The notes below the pieces were generated by a model. The model saw only the letters and a list, made by a program, of their open reading frames with translations. It was not told where the DNA came from and did no database searches. The position numbers and the translations under genes were made by a program. Shown in pieces: positions 29,142 to 41,835 of a stretch of DNA of 64,000 bases. How positions within the stretch are numbered: the stretch's first letter is position 1; every line of letters begins with the position of its first letter. Source of the DNA: Pontibacillus yanchengensis (lineage in GTDB: Bacteria > Bacillota > Bacilli > Bacillales > BH030062); NCBI RefSeq assembly GCF_009856295.1, contig NZ_WMEU01000004.1, positions 1-64,000 of the forward strand, in the 5' to 3' direction.

Positions 29142-30101
29142 ATGAAAATCCACAATATTCAGTCCATTTATCTGCAGCTACAATCGGCTCCTTATGCACA
29201 ATCATATTTATCTCATTGTTATAAGAAGCTTCAATATCAAGACATCGAGCGAAAAAGCTTTGAAAATACGTACCGGCTCATCTACTATCTTGAACATGGG
29301 CAAACCTATTATGAACAAGGCAAACAAGCACCTTTGGCGATTCAACCAGTTCTCTTTTTCTATGGAATGGGACAATTACTGAAAGCTTTATTGATTTCAA
29401 AACGACCTGATTATCCTGAAACAACAAGCATCCTGGCACACGGAGTTACAACGAGAAAACGTAAGAAACAACAATACTCTTTTTTACAGGATGAAGTAAA
29501 GATCCAACATAAAGGATTATTTTCCTATTTAGCGAAGCATTTGTTTCATGTGGAACAATATACAACTGAAAAATACTCGATGAATGATTTATTATCAAGA
29601 TTACCAGAATTAAATCCCATCTACACATTATCCAGTCAGAAGCAAAATCATATATTCATGGAACCACTTGATCCTCTTTTATTGCAAATACCTGAAGCAA
29701 TATTAGATGACTATAACTGGACGTTTTCTTATTTTACACATTCCATACAAAAGAAACACCATCACATTAGCCAAACAGTTCAGCATGGCAATAACATCCA
29801 CATCTCTCTAGAAAGACCACTTGATAATCCAAATCACCCTTACTTTTACTATGACAGTTATGAAGACAAGTACACGCTTTCTACAAATCGACATCATCTA
29901 GAACCATTTCCAGAAATACTTACACACTATTTAATACTTTATAATTTAAGTATGATTTGTCGTTATGAAACAGAATGGTGGGGAGATCAAATACATTCTT
30001 TTTCTAGTGAGGATTTGGTTTATATCAAAGCATTTTTGAAACTAACCCAGCAAAAAATCCCACTGCTAATCGGACATGCATTGCTAGAGCAAACGAAATA
30101 A
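29142..30101 (+). CDS. yaaC: YaaC-like protein
   Basis: 319 aa, rich in Tyr, His and Gln, without signal or membrane helices. It belongs to the YaaC family found at this site in Bacillus; function unknown. As in B. subtilis it is transcribed against the flow of its neighbours, divergent from guaB. Conserved-looking stretches are QPVLFFYGMGQLLKALLI and LAHGVTTRKRKKQQYSFLQDEV. Confidence 0.88.
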   Translation: MKIHNIQSIYLQLQSAPYAQSYLSHCYKKLQYQDIERKSFENTYRLIYYLEHGQTYYEQGKQAPLAIQPVLFFYGMGQLLKALLISKRPDYPETTSILAHGVTTRKRKKQQYSFLQDEVKIQHKGLFSYLAKHLFHVEQYTTEKYSMNDLLSRLPELNPIYTLSSQKQNHIFMEPLDPLLLQIPEAILDDYNWTFSYFTHSIQKKHHHISQTVQHGNNIHISLERPLDNPNHPYFYYDSYEDKYTLSTNRHHLEPFPEILTHYLILYNLSMICRYETEWWGDQIHSFSSEDLVYIKAFLKLTQQKIPLLIGHALLEQTK

Positions 30102-30345
30102 AGAAAAGCGCATGCGTCCGTATAGAAACGTACGAACTATTTAACAGTGATTTTATGGAAGTTCGATTAAACCCGCTGCCTCACGCAGCAGCATTGAACC
30201 AACCTACGTCATGTAAGTCGAAAGGAAAGCACGAAGAGCAGCTGCGATATGATGTTGACTTTACCATATAGAGGGGCGGGAAGTTTGCTAGGCGCGAGCC
30301 AGAAATGGATATGCCAAAATTTATACTGTCTTTCCTTCTCAAAAA
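30102..30345 (-). repeat. Family A repeat, copy A8
   Basis: Starts AAAGCGCATGCGTCCGTATAG; the inner part holds GTTCGATTAAACCCGCTGC and CTCACGCAGCAGCATTGAAC; it ends GTTTGCTAGGCGCGAGCCAG with the tail TATACTGTCTTTCC. Sense strand is minus, following the HD-GYP gene. It lies between yaaC and that gene. Confidence 0.75.
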
Positions 30346-30357
30346 CTCCAAGAATGA

Positions 30358-30394
30358 AAGGAACAACCAGGGGACACTGGTTGTTTCTTTTTTT
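30358..30394 (+). terminator. Terminator after yaaC
   Basis: AACAACCAG pairs with CTGGTTGTT around a 6-nt loop, followed by a T-rich run of seven T. It lies 260 nt after yaaC, beyond repeat A8. Confidence 0.7.
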
Positions 30395-30432
30395 GAAGGA
30401 GAAGAATGTACAAACGTTGTAAGTTTAGATGC

Positions 30433-31524
30433 CTATGTAAGTATTTCCTCTATAAACAAAGAGGAATGATCTTTCAAATGAATAATTTCCTCATTGTGTT
30501 GCAAGCGTACCATAGGACGAGTTGGAAGTTTTGGTTCCATAAAGATAATTTCAGCATTTTGGTTATTCGACAACCTCACGTGAGTGCCAGTTGAATAATT
30601 GGTCATGCTTATGATGAGGGCTTGAACAACAATATGGTCAAACTTACCAAACTGGTCTTGCATCAATTCCTCTATTACCATAAACGGAGATTGCTTGGAT
30701 CTGTATAAACGTTCTGAAGTCATCGCATGATACAAATCACAAACTGCTACTATTTTTCCATAAGGATTTAATTTCGAGCTGTTTAGTCCAATAGGATAAC
30801 CGCTTCCGTCCATTCGTTCATGATGCTGTAAAACGCCTAAACGTACACTATTTTTCAAGACTGGAATGTTCTCAACCAGCCGGTAGGAATAGGTAGGGTG
30901 TTTTTTTATTTCCTCAAATTCTGGGGTTACAAGTGGGGCCTTTTTAAATAAAATTCGTTCATCGATTTTGGCCATTCCACAATCACTAAGAAATCCAGTT
31001 AACCCAACCTGGATGATTTCACCATGGCTATATTTTAGCTGATGAGCTATAACGGCAGATAACAATCCCACTGCAATGCTGTGATGATAAAAATAATTTT
31101 CCTTTGTGGAATAGTGATGAAGCATAAATACTTTCCCTTTATTTTCATGAGCTTTTTCAATTAAAGGTACAAGGAGATTACGTACTTTGGCAATATTAAT
31201 GGGTGCCCCTGACTGCCAGTCTTTGAACATATTTTTGTACTTTTGGACAGCTTCCAAATAAAGATTCAGAAATGGGATATGCTGTTCTTCCTTATGATCA
31301 TCTTGGTCCATGTTTTCTTCTTCTATTGCATGTTCTGGCAAAAAAGCCTCTCCACTAGCTAGTTTTGGTGCCACTTCCACTTCGTTCACTAAAAATTTAT
31401 GTAATACCGTCATATGTATTGGTTTTATCACTGTGTTTTTCGGTATAATCGGTTGATTCGTTTTCCCCATTATATCTGTTGTGACCATACATCCTGACAC
31501 TAATTGGCTAGGATGGATTCGCAT
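30433..31524 (-). CDS. HD-GYP-like protein with degenerate HD site
   Basis: 363 aa. An N-terminal region of about 130 residues leads to an HD-GYP domain (about 135-300). HHERMDGSGYP (234-244) and the GKIVAVCDLYHAMTSER segment are intact, but the HD dyad reads S180-D181 (FLSDCGMAKID, where LLHDIGK is usual). Loss of that metal-ligand histidine may abolish c-di-GMP hydrolysis and leave a binding or regulatory role; this is inferred. It occupies the gyrA-yaaC gap where B. subtilis has rrnO. Confidence 0.85.
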   Translation of the reverse strand: MRIHPSQLVSGCMVTTDIMGKTNQPIIPKNTVIKPIHMTVLHKFLVNEVEVAPKLASGEAFLPEHAIEEENMDQDDHKEEQHIPFLNLYLEAVQKYKNMFKDWQSGAPINIAKVRNLLVPLIEKAHENKGKVFMLHHYSTKENYFYHHSIAVGLLSAVIAHQLKYSHGEIIQVGLTGFLSDCGMAKIDERILFKKAPLVTPEFEEIKKHPTYSYRLVENIPVLKNSVRLGVLQHHERMDGSGYPIGLNSSKLNPYGKIVAVCDLYHAMTSERLYRSKQSPFMVIEELMQDQFGKFDHIVVQALIISMTNYSTGTHVRLSNNQNAEIIFMEPKLPTRPMVRLQHNEEIIHLKDHSSLFIEEILT

Positions 31525-31547
31525 GTTTTCACTTCCTCTACTTATTC

Positions 31548-31737
31548 ATAAAGAAAAGCTCGGGGCGCCCTGCTAGCGACGTACAAACTGCTGCTCATAG
31601 GACGTGGCTTGGTTCGATGTTGCTACGTGATGTAGAGGTAGCAATCGGCTGTTGACTTATCGCAAGGAGGTGCAGGAAGTCTTCTGGGCGCTGGAGCTAG
31701 ACATGTATGCAGCTAGAACTCATACTTTCTTTACTTG
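31548..31737 (-). repeat. Family A repeat, copy A9
   Basis: Starts AAAGAAAAGCTCGGGGCGCC, then CTGCTAGCGACGTACAAACT, an inner GTTGCTACGTGATGTAG hairpin, CTTATCGCAAGGAGGTGCAG, and ends TTCTGGGCGCTGGAGCTAGA with the tail CATACTTTCTTTACTTG. Sense strand is minus, the same as the HD-GYP gene upstream of it. It sits between gyrA and that gene. Confidence 0.8.
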
Positions 31738-31776
31738 TAAAAAAGAGGACCACAAAAACTGTGTATCCTCTTTTCT
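31736..31776 (-). terminator. Terminator of gyrA
   Basis: AAAAGAGGA (31741-31749 region) pairs with TCCTCTTTT (about 31766-31774) with an inner ACA/TGT extension. On the minus strand a run of six T follows. Confidence 0.8.
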
Positions 31777-31778
31777 TC

Positions 31779-34307
31779 TTACTCTTCTTCTGTAGATTCT
31801 TGTTGGTCTGAAATCGTGTCATTTTCCTCTAATGTTTCACTAGACTGAACTGCTGTATCTTCCTCTTCATCATCTTCTTTGTTTTCGATTTGTGCTACCG
31901 TTGCAACCTCTTCGTCATCTTGTAGACGTATCAAACGAACACCTTGCGTATTACGGCCTGTTTGAGAGATACTTTCAACAGGCATACGGATAAGGACGCC
32001 ACTTTCTGTGATAATCATAATATCCTCATCACCTATGACAGATTTGACCGTAACTACTTCCCCATTTTTATCGGTTAAGTTGCAGGAACGAATCCCTTTT
32101 CCGCCCCTGCCAGTAATACGATACTCATTTGCTGGAGTACGTTTACCGAAGCCTTTCGTGGTAACGTTAAGGACCTGAAGACCATCTTCGATCATTTCCA
32201 TGGAAACCACTTCATCGCCATCTCGTAAGGATATTCCTTTCACACCAGCTGCTGTTCTTCCCATCGTCCGAACATCTTCCTCAGGGAAGCGAATGACATA
32301 TCCACCTTTTGTTCCAATCATAATATGCTTGGAGCCATCCGTTAACCGTACGGAAATTAACTCATCATCTTCTCGAAGGCCTAGTGCAATAAGTCCTCCA
32401 CGTCGGATATTGGCAAACTGTGATAATGTTGTACGTTTTGAGATCCCGTGCTTCGTTGTAAAGAATAGGTACCAGTCATCCACAAAGTCTTCAACCGCAA
32501 TAACAGCGTTCACCCATTCTCCTTTTTCAATCTCTAATAGATTAATAATCGGAATTCCTTTTGCTGTTCGACTAAACTCAGGGACTTCATATCCTTTTGC
32601 TCGATAGACTTTTCCTTTGTTTGTAAAGAACAGTAAGGTGTTGTGCGTGGAAGTAGATAGAAGATGCTCTACGAAATCATCCTCATTCGTACCCATTCCC
32701 TGTACACCACGTCCTCCGCGTCGTTGCGAACGATACGTAGATGCTGGTAACCGTTTTACGTAACCTTGGTGCGTTACCGTAACGACAATTGTTTCTTCAG
32801 GAATTAAGTCTTCATCTTCAATAAAGTCTGTTCCACCTGTAATAATTTCAGTACGACGTGTATCGTTAAAACGCTCTTTTATTTCGGTTAGTTCTTCACG
32901 AATAATTTCAAGAACTTTTTCATTATCTGCTAGAATTGCTTTCAACTCCGCAATTAAATTAACTAACTCTTGATACTCATCTTCAATCTTTTCACGTTCT
33001 AGACCTGTTAAGCGTTGTAAACGCATGTCTAAAATAGCTTGTGCTTGCTTATCGCTTAGTTCATAATTCGTCATTAAGCCTTCTTTGGCAATATCGGTTG
33101 TTTGAGACTCGCGAATAAGCGTAATAATTTCGTCAATATGATCAAGCGCAATACGTAAACCTTCTAGTATATGAGCTCGAGCCTCTGCTTTTCTTAACTC
33201 ATATTCCGTTCTACGACGAATCACAACTTTCTGGTGATCAAGGTAATGCTCAAGACATTGCTTTAAATTCAATACTTTTGGTTGACCATTTTCAAGAGCA
33301 AGCATGTTAATGCCAAAAGAGGTTTGGAGAGCTGTTTGTTTATATAGGTTATTTAGTACGACATTCGGATTCACATCACGACGAAGTTCAATTACAACAC
33401 GTAACCCGTCACGGTCGGACTCATCTCTAAGGTCTGTAATGCCTTCAATTTTCTTATCACGAACAAGCTCAGCAATTTTTTCAATTAGTTTGGCTTTATT
33501 GACTTGGAAAGGTAACTCTGATACAAGCAATTTTGATTTTCCATTTGCTTGCTCTTCAATCTCTACTTTTGCTCGGACTGTAAGAGACCCTTTACCTGTT
33601 TCATAAGCTTTCCTTATACCGCTCCGTCCAAGAATTTGACCGGCTGTTGGAAAATCTGGACCTTGCACATAATCTGTAATGAGTTCATCGATGGTAATAT
33701 CACCGTCTTTACTCACAGCTAACACTGCATCTATGATTTCACCTAAGTGATGGGGAGGGATATTGGTTGCCATCCCTACTGCGATACCACTTGCTCCATT
33801 TACGAGTAAATTAGGAAAGCGTGCTGGTAACACTAGTGGTTCTCTTTCTGTGCCATCATAGTTATCGTCATAATCGATGGTATCTTTATTAATATCGCGT
33901 AAAATTTCCATTGAAATTTTGGACATACGAGCTTCTGTATAACGCATGGCTGCTGCAGCATCACCATCAACAGAACCAAAGTTTCCATGTCCATCTACGA
34001 GCATGTAACGGAAGTTGAAATCTTGCGCCATACGTACCATGGAATCATACACAGCAGAGTCACCATGTGGGTGATACTTACCAATTACTTCACCTACGAT
34101 ACGAGCGGACTTCTTATAGGCTTTATCTGAGTGCATCCCAAGGTCATGCATTGCATACAAAATCCGTCTATGTACCGGCTTTAACCCATCACGAACATCA
34201 GGTAAAGCACGGGACACAATTACACTCATCGCATAATCCATAAAGGATGTTTTCATTTCTTGGCTAATGTTTATTTCTTGTACCTGGGGACGTTGTTGAT
34301 CCACCAT
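31779..34307 (-). CDS. gyrA: DNA gyrase subunit A
   Basis: 842 aa. It cuts and rejoins DNA in the gyrase A2B2 complex. Catalytic Tyr123 lies in AMRYTEARM. The quinolone-resistance region reads HGDSAVYDS with Ser84 and Asp88, so no common resistance change is seen. The C-terminal beta-pinwheel contains the GyrA box QRRGGRG, and the tail is strongly acidic. Follows gyrB by 133 nt; a hairpin TTCAGACTTGT / ACAAGTCTGAA (34352-34387) lies between. Confidence 0.98.
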   Translation of the reverse strand: MVDQQRPQVQEINISQEMKTSFMDYAMSVIVSRALPDVRDGLKPVHRRILYAMHDLGMHSDKAYKKSARIVGEVIGKYHPHGDSAVYDSMVRMAQDFNFRYMLVDGHGNFGSVDGDAAAAMRYTEARMSKISMEILRDINKDTIDYDDNYDGTEREPLVLPARFPNLLVNGASGIAVGMATNIPPHHLGEIIDAVLAVSKDGDITIDELITDYVQGPDFPTAGQILGRSGIRKAYETGKGSLTVRAKVEIEEQANGKSKLLVSELPFQVNKAKLIEKIAELVRDKKIEGITDLRDESDRDGLRVVIELRRDVNPNVVLNNLYKQTALQTSFGINMLALENGQPKVLNLKQCLEHYLDHQKVVIRRRTEYELRKAEARAHILEGLRIALDHIDEIITLIRESQTTDIAKEGLMTNYELSDKQAQAILDMRLQRLTGLEREKIEDEYQELVNLIAELKAILADNEKVLEIIREELTEIKERFNDTRRTEIITGGTDFIEDEDLIPEETIVVTVTHQGYVKRLPASTYRSQRRGGRGVQGMGTNEDDFVEHLLSTSTHNTLLFFTNKGKVYRAKGYEVPEFSRTAKGIPIINLLEIEKGEWVNAVIAVEDFVDDWYLFFTTKHGISKRTTLSQFANIRRGGLIALGLREDDELISVRLTDGSKHIMIGTKGGYVIRFPEEDVRTMGRTAAGVKGISLRDGDEVVSMEMIEDGLQVLNVTTKGFGKRTPANEYRITGRGGKGIRSCNLTDKNGEVVTVKSVIGDEDIMIITESGVLIRMPVESISQTGRNTQGVRLIRLQDDEEVATVAQIENKEDDEEEDTAVQSSETLEENDTISDQQESTEEE

Positions 34308-34440
34308 AACGACCTCCTATCAAATATGAGGGCCTACAGGATGTAGGTTTATTCAGACTTGTTCTATCACTTATAGACAAGTCTGAACATAATTACCTCC
34401 ATGCCATTGTTAATAATCAAAGGCACCTGCGCACTTCTTT

Positions 34441-36396
<1,956 letters not shown>

Positions 36397-36407
36397 TTAA
36401 TTACTAT

Positions 36408-36692
36408 CTATTCAGAAAAACCATCAGAGAAATCTTCCATCTTGTTTAACGTTGTCGTGATGTTGGCACGTTTCTTTAACGTAAGAACGGATAACGGACT
36501 GAAATATATATAGTCTTTCGTAATAACAATTGACTTTGCTTCGGCATTTGGAGACTCAAAAACTCGTTGATTATTTCTTTGATTCATAATCATTTCTTCT
36601 ACGATTGAGGAGGAAGAGAATAATTCGTAATCAATTATGGATATCACATCATGCGATTCAATCACATGATCTTCCCCAATATGGATAAACAA
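36408..36692 (-). CDS. remB: Extracellular matrix regulator RemB (YaaB, DUF370)
   Basis: 94 aa. The start FIHIGEDHVIESHDVISIIDYELFSS is typical of RemA/RemB-type DUF370 proteins, which in B. subtilis act on biofilm matrix genes. The internal KSIVITKDYIYFSPLSVLTLKKR is conserved. It lies between recF and gyrB, 9 nt after recF, as in B. subtilis. Confidence 0.93.
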   Translation of the reverse strand: MFIHIGEDHVIESHDVISIIDYELFSSSSIVEEMIMNQRNNQRVFESPNAEAKSIVITKDYIYFSPLSVLTLKKRANITTTLNKMEDFSDGFSE

Positions 36693-36701
36693 TGTGCCAC
36701 C

Positions 36702-37820
36702 TCATTTCTCCTTGGTAACATGACCTTGATCTACGTAGAATATATCTGCTTGCTCTAGTGTTTCGTGCTCAATACCATCCACACTCGTTGTAGACACAAA
36801 GGTTTGGACCTTGCCTTGAATCGTATGCAAAAGATGAGACTGTCTGAAATCATCTAATTCACTTAATACATCATCCAATAAGAGAATTGGATATTCTCCT
36901 ACTTCATTATGGATTAATTCAATTTCAGCTAGCTTTAATGATAGAGCAGTTGTACGTTGTTGCCCCTGAGATCCATAAGTTTGTACATCTTTTCCGTTTA
37001 CATAAAAGATCAAATCATCACGGTGGGGACCAACGAGCGTTGTTCCTCGCTCTATCTCTCTACGTTCTACTTCCGCAAATTTATCTTGAAATACCTTTAC
37101 CATTTTGGACAAATCCATATCCTCTGATACATCTAGAGAGGCATCATATGCAATTTCTAAGTTTTCTAGCTGTCTGCTAATTCCTTCATGAATAGGTTTT
37201 GCCCATTGTCTAAGCAAATGGAGAAATTTAAACCTACGCTGTACAATCGTTGCAGCATGTTCAATTAATTGCTCCGTTAACACCTGCAACATCGTCGGAT
37301 CCATATTCTGTTTACGCTGATAGTCCTTTAGCAAATGATTCCGCTGCTTTAGGATCTTCTGGTATTGTCCTAAATGGTAAATGTATGCAGGTTGTATTTG
37401 ACCAATCTCCATATCGATAAAACGACGACGAACCTGAGGACTGCCTTTGACTAGGTTCAAGTCTTCAGGTGCAAACATCACAACATTAAGCGCTCCAATG
37501 TAATCACTCAAGCGCTTCTGTTCCAAGTGATTCAGTTTTGCTTTCTTGCCTTTAGTCGAGACAACAATTTCCATCGGGAATTTACGTTTTCTTTTATACA
37601 CACTCCCTCTTATTTTAGCATATTCTGCATCCCACATGATAAGTTCTTTATCACGTGGTGTTCGATGCGATTTAGAAAATGCTAAGACATAGATTGCCTC
37701 CATCAAATTCGTTTTACCCTGCGCATTTTCGCCAATGATTACATTCACTTTGTCATCAAAGGTTAAGTGGATATCTTGGTAATTTCTATATTGTTTTAAT
37801 GCTATGTCTTCGATATGCAT
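36702..37820 (-). CDS. recF: DNA replication and repair protein RecF
   Basis: 372 aa SMC-like ATPase that with RecO and RecR helps load RecA at gaps. Walker [10 protein letters not shown] (30-38), signature [15 protein letters not shown] and Walker [14 protein letters not shown] are all intact. It belongs to the recF-remB-gyrB-gyrA string, as in other Bacillaceae. Confidence 0.97.
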   Translation of the reverse strand: MHIEDIALKQYRNYQDIHLTFDDKVNVIIGENAQGKTNLMEAIYVLAFSKSHRTPRDKELIMWDAEYAKIRGSVYKRKRKFPMEIVVSTKGKKAKLNHLEQKRLSDYIGALNVVMFAPEDLNLVKGSPQVRRRFIDMEIGQIQPAYIYHLGQYQKILKQRNHLLKDYQRKQNMDPTMLQVLTEQLIEHAATIVQRRFKFLHLLRQWAKPIHEGISRQLENLEIAYDASLDVSEDMDLSKMVKVFQDKFAEVERREIERGTTLVGPHRDDLIFYVNGKDVQTYGSQGQQRTTALSLKLAEIELIHNEVGEYPILLLDDVLSELDDFRQSHLLHTIQGKVQTFVSTTSVDGIEHETLEQADIFYVDQGHVTKEK

Positions 37821-38015
37821 TGGAATTCCCCTTTAGTTCTAACGTCAGACCTATCATAGTCTGACCTGATTAGAAATACCGACTATTCACCAACCTACGT
37901 GAATGTCGACTGCTCACCGTTTCTTTTTGGTTTAAAAAGAAGCGGTAAGCAAAACAGTACCTTTGACATTTATACAGGGAAACGTCAATCGGCAAGTCTT
38001 TTTTCATGTTGGGAA
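37821..38015. other. Hairpin-rich spacer between yaaA and recF
   Basis: No gene. Three inverted repeats are visible: GTCAGAC / GTCTGAC (37844-37850, 37859-37865), GACxATTCAC / GTGAATGTC (about 37878-37904), and ACCGTTTCTTTTT pairing with AAAAAGAAGCGGT (about 37917-37948). In B. subtilis yaaA and recF are much closer. Confidence 0.55.
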
Positions 38016-38237
38016 TTATTCCTCTTTTACAACGGTATAGCTTCCCTCACCTTCAATTTCTACAACATCTCCAACGCCTAGTTTTTTACCACGACGTGTT
38101 TCTTCTTCGCCATTTACAAAAACTGGGAATTCAGATAAAAACCACTTTGCCATTCCACCTGATTCAATGACATTAGCTAATTGTAAAAATTGTCCGAGTT
38201 GAATCATATCCGTTTCAATCTCAATACGTTTATGCAT
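38016..38237 (-). CDS. yaaA: S4-domain protein YaaA
   Basis: 73 aa from the ATG at 38237, 7-8 nt after AGGGTGA. It is a single S4 RNA-binding domain (IQLGQFLQLANVIESGGMAKWFL and VFVNGEEETRRGKKL). The B. subtilis homologue is linked to ribosome assembly. It stands between dnaN and recF as usual. Confidence 0.95.
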   Translation of the reverse strand: MHKRIEIETDMIQLGQFLQLANVIESGGMAKWFLSEFPVFVNGEEETRRGKKLGVGDVVEIEGEGSYTVVKEE

Positions 38238-38298
38238 TTTCTTCACCCTAATAGTATATTCTTGGCCTTCTATCTATTTTACTAAAGAATAGCTCATA

Positions 38299-38333
38299 AG
38301 AAAAGCAAGGGCACAAAAACCCTTGCTTTTTCG
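38299..38333 (-). terminator. Terminator of dnaA-dnaN
   Basis: A perfect 11-bp stem AAAAGCAAGGG / CCCTTGCTTTT (38301-38311, 38320-38330), with T runs on both sides, lies 25 nt after dnaN. Confidence 0.85.
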
Positions 38334-38356
38334 TTAAATTTTATTTTAAAAACTGA

Positions 38357-39499
38357 TTAATATGTTCTCACAGGCAAGATTAACTGTAAGATTTGATCAT
38401 TATCGATTGGACGAATTAGAAATGGGCGCATCGCACCAGTAAATTGAATATTCACTTTCTCTGTATCGATAACTTTCAGTGCATCCATCATATATTTTGC
38501 ACTGAATGAAATTTTAAGTTCTTCCCCTTCAAGAGATTCAGCTTCCACTTCTTCTACAACTTTTCCGACCTCAGGAGAATTACTTGTGATTTCAATGTGA
38601 TTATCCGTTTTTGTCGTTAACTTAACCACACTATTTCGATTTTCCTTTGCTAAAAGAGCAGCACGATCGATGGATTGTAGTAGCTCTTTCGTATCGATAT
38701 GCATGATTGTCTTACTCTGATCCGGGATTAAACGTGACGTTTCAGGATAGTTGCCATCCAATAATCTTGAAAGGAAATATAAGTGCTGGGTACGGAATAA
38801 GATTTGATTCTCCGTAACGCTGATTTCAATCGTTTCTTGCGAGTCATCAAGTATTTTATTTAGTTCCGTTAAACTTTTCCCTGGAACAACAATATTGTTA
38901 AAAGATAGGTTCTGTAATTGTTCCTGCATCGGAATCTTTCTTGATGCTAAACGGTGACTATCCGTTGCCACAAAGTATAATTCACTGTTTTCCACCATCA
39001 TGTTTACACCTGTCAAGATGGGGCGTGTTTCTGAGGTGGACACTGCGAAAACCGTTTGGCGAATTAAGTCTTTTAAAAGATCTATTGGTACCTCAAAGCT
39101 TTGTTCTGTCTGTAATTGAGGCAGATGTGGATATTCTTCAGCATCTTGTCCATTCAAGTTAAATTCAGCACTTCCAGAACGAATTCCAACGTTTAGATGA
39201 TCATCGACCTCTAGTTCAACGGTTTGCTGTGGTAATTTACGAACTATATCTGGGAAATATTTTGCTTGTAAAACGATGCTCCCTGGTTGGATGTTTTCCA
39301 CATATACGATTCCATCTTCTTCTTTAGGGATAAATGATTCAATTGAAATATCAGAATCGCTACCTGTTAGTTTTACACCGTGCTCAGTAGCTTCTACTTT
39401 CATTCCCGTTAGGATTGGAATAGTCGTTCTTGATGAGATAGCTTTCATAACATCTTGAATACTCTCCATCAGTTGATCCCTTTGGATTGTAAATTTCAT
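38357..39499 (-). CDS. dnaN: DNA polymerase III beta sliding clamp
   Basis: 380 aa, three repeated clamp domains. It tethers PolC and DnaE to DNA. The end QLILPVRTY is the usual C-terminal strand beside the hydrophobic partner pocket; inner stretches such as VFAVSTSETRPILTGV are conserved. It follows dnaA across a 189-nt spacer that holds part of oriC. Confidence 0.98.
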   Translation of the reverse strand: MKFTIQRDQLMESIQDVMKAISSRTTIPILTGMKVEATEHGVKLTGSDSDISIESFIPKEEDGIVYVENIQPGSIVLQAKYFPDIVRKLPQQTVELEVDDHLNVGIRSGSAEFNLNGQDAEEYPHLPQLQTEQSFEVPIDLLKDLIRQTVFAVSTSETRPILTGVNMMVENSELYFVATDSHRLASRKIPMQEQLQNLSFNNIVVPGKSLTELNKILDDSQETIEISVTENQILFRTQHLYFLSRLLDGNYPETSRLIPDQSKTIMHIDTKELLQSIDRAALLAKENRNSVVKLTTKTDNHIEITSNSPEVGKVVEEVEAESLEGEELKISFSAKYMMDALKVIDTEKVNIQFTGAMRPFLIRPIDNDQILQLILPVRTY

Positions 39500-39688
39500 C
39501 TTTTAAATCCTCCTAAATGGATTTTATATATTTATATTTATTATTATTTAAATGCTCGTAGTAGTAATATAGGCTGTGAATTTGTGAATAACTCAAGTTC
39601 ACCCCTTTCACAACAGGATATCCACATGTGGATAGAGTGTGGGTAACTTTGGGGAGTTTTTTACGTTTATTCACAAGGGGATAAGTGC
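39500..39688. other. oriC, dnaA-dnaN part with DnaA boxes and AT-rich unwinding region
   Basis: DnaA-box-like nonamers: TGTGAATAA (39583-39591), ATATCCACA (39618-39626), TGTGGATAG (39627-39635), TGTGGGTAA (39638-39646) and TTATTCACA (39667-39675). Next to the first is GTAGTAGTAATAT (39558-39570), a triplet run like the DnaA-trio element, then an AT-only-rich stretch (about 39521-39551). This order of boxes, triplets and AT-rich DNA is the basal unwinding layout known from B. subtilis. Confidence 0.85.
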
Positions 39689-41044
39689 TTAACCAGATTT
39701 CAATGCTTCTTTTAGTTCTTCAATTTCCTTTTGCAATTGCTGATTTTCACTAAGTGCTTTCGAAATTTTTTCATGAGCATGAATGACTGTTGTGTGATCT
39801 CGACCCCCAAATTCCTCACCTATCTTTGGTAGAGAGAAATCAGTCATTTCCCTAGAAAGATACATAGCTATTTGTCGAGGGTGGGCAATCGTTTTGGTAC
39901 GTTTTTTTGCTGCGAAATCTTCAATCTTAATATTATATTTCTCCGCGACCATCTCTTGAATCCCCTTGATGGTAATGATTTTAGGCTTAGAGCTAGGGAT
40001 AATATCTTTCAAAGCTTCAGCTGCCAGGGACGCATCAATATCTCGATTAATAAGGGATGAATACGCCACTACACGAATGAGTGCCCCTTCAAGTTCACGG
40101 ATGTTTGTGTCGATTTGGTTCGCAATATAAAGCATAACTTCATTAGGAATGTCTAATCCTTCCGCTTTTGCTTTTTTACGTAAAATAGCGATTCTTGTCT
40201 CTAAATCTGGAGGGGTAATATCTGTGATCAGCCCCCATTCAAAGCGTGATCGAAGCCTGTCTTCTAATGTTGGAATTTCCTTTGGTGGCCGGTCACTGGA
40301 AATGACAATTTGCTTATTTTCTTCGTGTAATGTGTTGAATGTATGGAAGAATTCTTCTTGAGTTTGTTCTTTTCCAGCTAGGAATTGAATATCATCAATT
40401 AGAAGCACGTCCACATTTCGATATTTATTTCGAAAATTTACAGCTTTGTTATCTCGTATTGAATTAATAAATTCATTTGTGAATTTCTCAGATGAAAGAT
40501 AAACAACCTTAGCTGACGGGTTATGATCCAATACATAATGGCCAATGGCATGCATCAAGTGTGTTTTACCCAGTCCAACACCACCATATATAAATAATGG
40601 ATTGTATGCTTTAGCTGGAGCTTCCGCAACTGCTAAAGATGCAGCATGGGCAAAACGGTTACCTGATCCGATAACGAACGTATCGAAAGTATATTTGGAA
40701 TTAAGCATGCTTTGTGGTGATTCTTCTTGGTCGTTATCTTTATTGTTTTGAGACTGTTTCATAGCTGGTTTTACATCATCAATAGATTCCTCTTTCGTTT
40801 CAGGAATTATAAATTTTGTGCGCAGCTGAGCTCCTGTAACTTCATAGAGAGTATCGGAGATGAGGCTGGCATATCGACTTTCTAGCCAATCCCTAGCAAA
40901 TTCATTTGGTGCCACAATGACAAGCGTGTCGTCCTTTAAAGAATCTGCTTTCGTACTCTTCAACCATGTTTCGAAGCTTGGTTTGCTGATTTTTTCTTCT
41001 ATTTGACTCAGCGTATTGTCCCAAAGCTCTTTAATATTTTCCAA
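39689..41044 (-). CDS. dnaA: Chromosomal replication initiator DnaA
   Basis: 451 aa. Domain I (about 1-80) starts [20 protein letters not shown]; a linker of about 35 residues follows; the AAA+ domain has Walker A GGVGLGKT (154-161) and Walker [11 protein letters not shown]; domain IV ends with the DnaA-box reader [15 protein letters not shown]. DnaA boxes on both sides of the gene are expected to bind it and repress its own expression. Confidence 0.99.
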   Translation of the reverse strand: MENIKELWDNTLSQIEEKISKPSFETWLKSTKADSLKDDTLVIVAPNEFARDWLESRYASLISDTLYEVTGAQLRTKFIIPETKEESIDDVKPAMKQSQNNKDNDQEESPQSMLNSKYTFDTFVIGSGNRFAHAASLAVAEAPAKAYNPLFIYGGVGLGKTHLMHAIGHYVLDHNPSAKVVYLSSEKFTNEFINSIRDNKAVNFRNKYRNVDVLLIDDIQFLAGKEQTQEEFFHTFNTLHEENKQIVISSDRPPKEIPTLEDRLRSRFEWGLITDITPPDLETRIAILRKKAKAEGLDIPNEVMLYIANQIDTNIRELEGALIRVVAYSSLINRDIDASLAAEALKDIIPSSKPKIITIKGIQEMVAEKYNIKIEDFAAKKRTKTIAHPRQIAMYLSREMTDFSLPKIGEEFGGRDHTTVIHAHEKISKALSENQQLQKEIEELKEALKSG

Positions 41045-41747
41045 GTCATTTCACCCCTTTCATCAATAGAAAACGCGACAGATTATAAATGTAATAGTGT
41101 CGGCATCCTTCTACTTTTACCTGTAAGAAATCAGATATTGTAAGACATAGAAAATAGTTTAGGAAACAAAAAACCTCGCGTACTCTTTCCTCTTACAAGA
41201 ATGATGGCATTCCAGAAAAGAAAGATCCGGAGGTGGCTTGTACAACTTTTGTTAAACTCTAAATGCTTTTTTTGATGTGGATGCTAAACTGTTACTATAA
41301 CAGTATTCAATCGAGTTGTAAGCATAATCCACATATTTGTTGATAACTACACTCACATGATTGTGAATACATATCCACAGTTTATCCACACTCTGTGGAT
41401 ATTAATATTTTGGATGAGGAGTTATTCATTATTAAAACACAAATATAATACCAAATAAATACTGATAGTGCAACGTTTATTCGACAGTTATCCACATTGT
41501 CTACCGGTTGTAGATAAAAATTATCCACAACACTACATTTTGTGAGTATCTTGTCGATAAGGGGTGTGGATAGTTGAATTATGTCATAAAAATTATTCAC
41601 AGGGGCTGTTTATATAAAGAAATCTTTTTGGTTAAACAAATAGTTGTCTCAGAAAGAGGATTTAACTTTTTCCCCTTAAAAAGAATTCAACTTAACGAAA
41701 AGTGTGAAGAGAGAATAGAGTAGCTCAAGATTGGATATCAAAAAGAA
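41045..41747. other. oriC, dnaA-rpmH part with a cluster of DnaA boxes
   Basis: Three perfect TTATCCACA boxes lie at 41382-41390, 41488-41496 and 41521-41529. Near matches are TAATCCACA (41325-41333), TGTGAATAC (41362-41370), ATATCCACA (41371-41379), TGTGGATAT (41394-41402), TGTGGATAG (41565-41573) and TTATTCACA (41593-41601). Genes flip orientation here. The dnaA promoter also lies in this stretch but no clear -35/-10 pair was found. Confidence 0.88.
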
Positions 41748-41748
41748 G

Positions 41749-41777
41749 TTGACATTTACTTGTAGTATTTTTATAAT
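41749..41777 (+). promoter_or_regulatory. rpmH promoter, full consensus
   Basis: TTGACA (41749-41754), a 17-nt spacer and TATAAT (41772-41777) match the SigA consensus at all twelve positions. Confidence 0.92.
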
Positions 41778-41835
41778 GAATTGGACTGTCTTTTGAAGAT
41801 CGATTATTTATTTCCTCAGGGAGGTGTCTATAAAA

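Noticed and set aside
30181..30366. 61-aa reading frame on minus in the yaaC downstream region
   Set aside because: It runs through repeat A8 and has no ribosome site.
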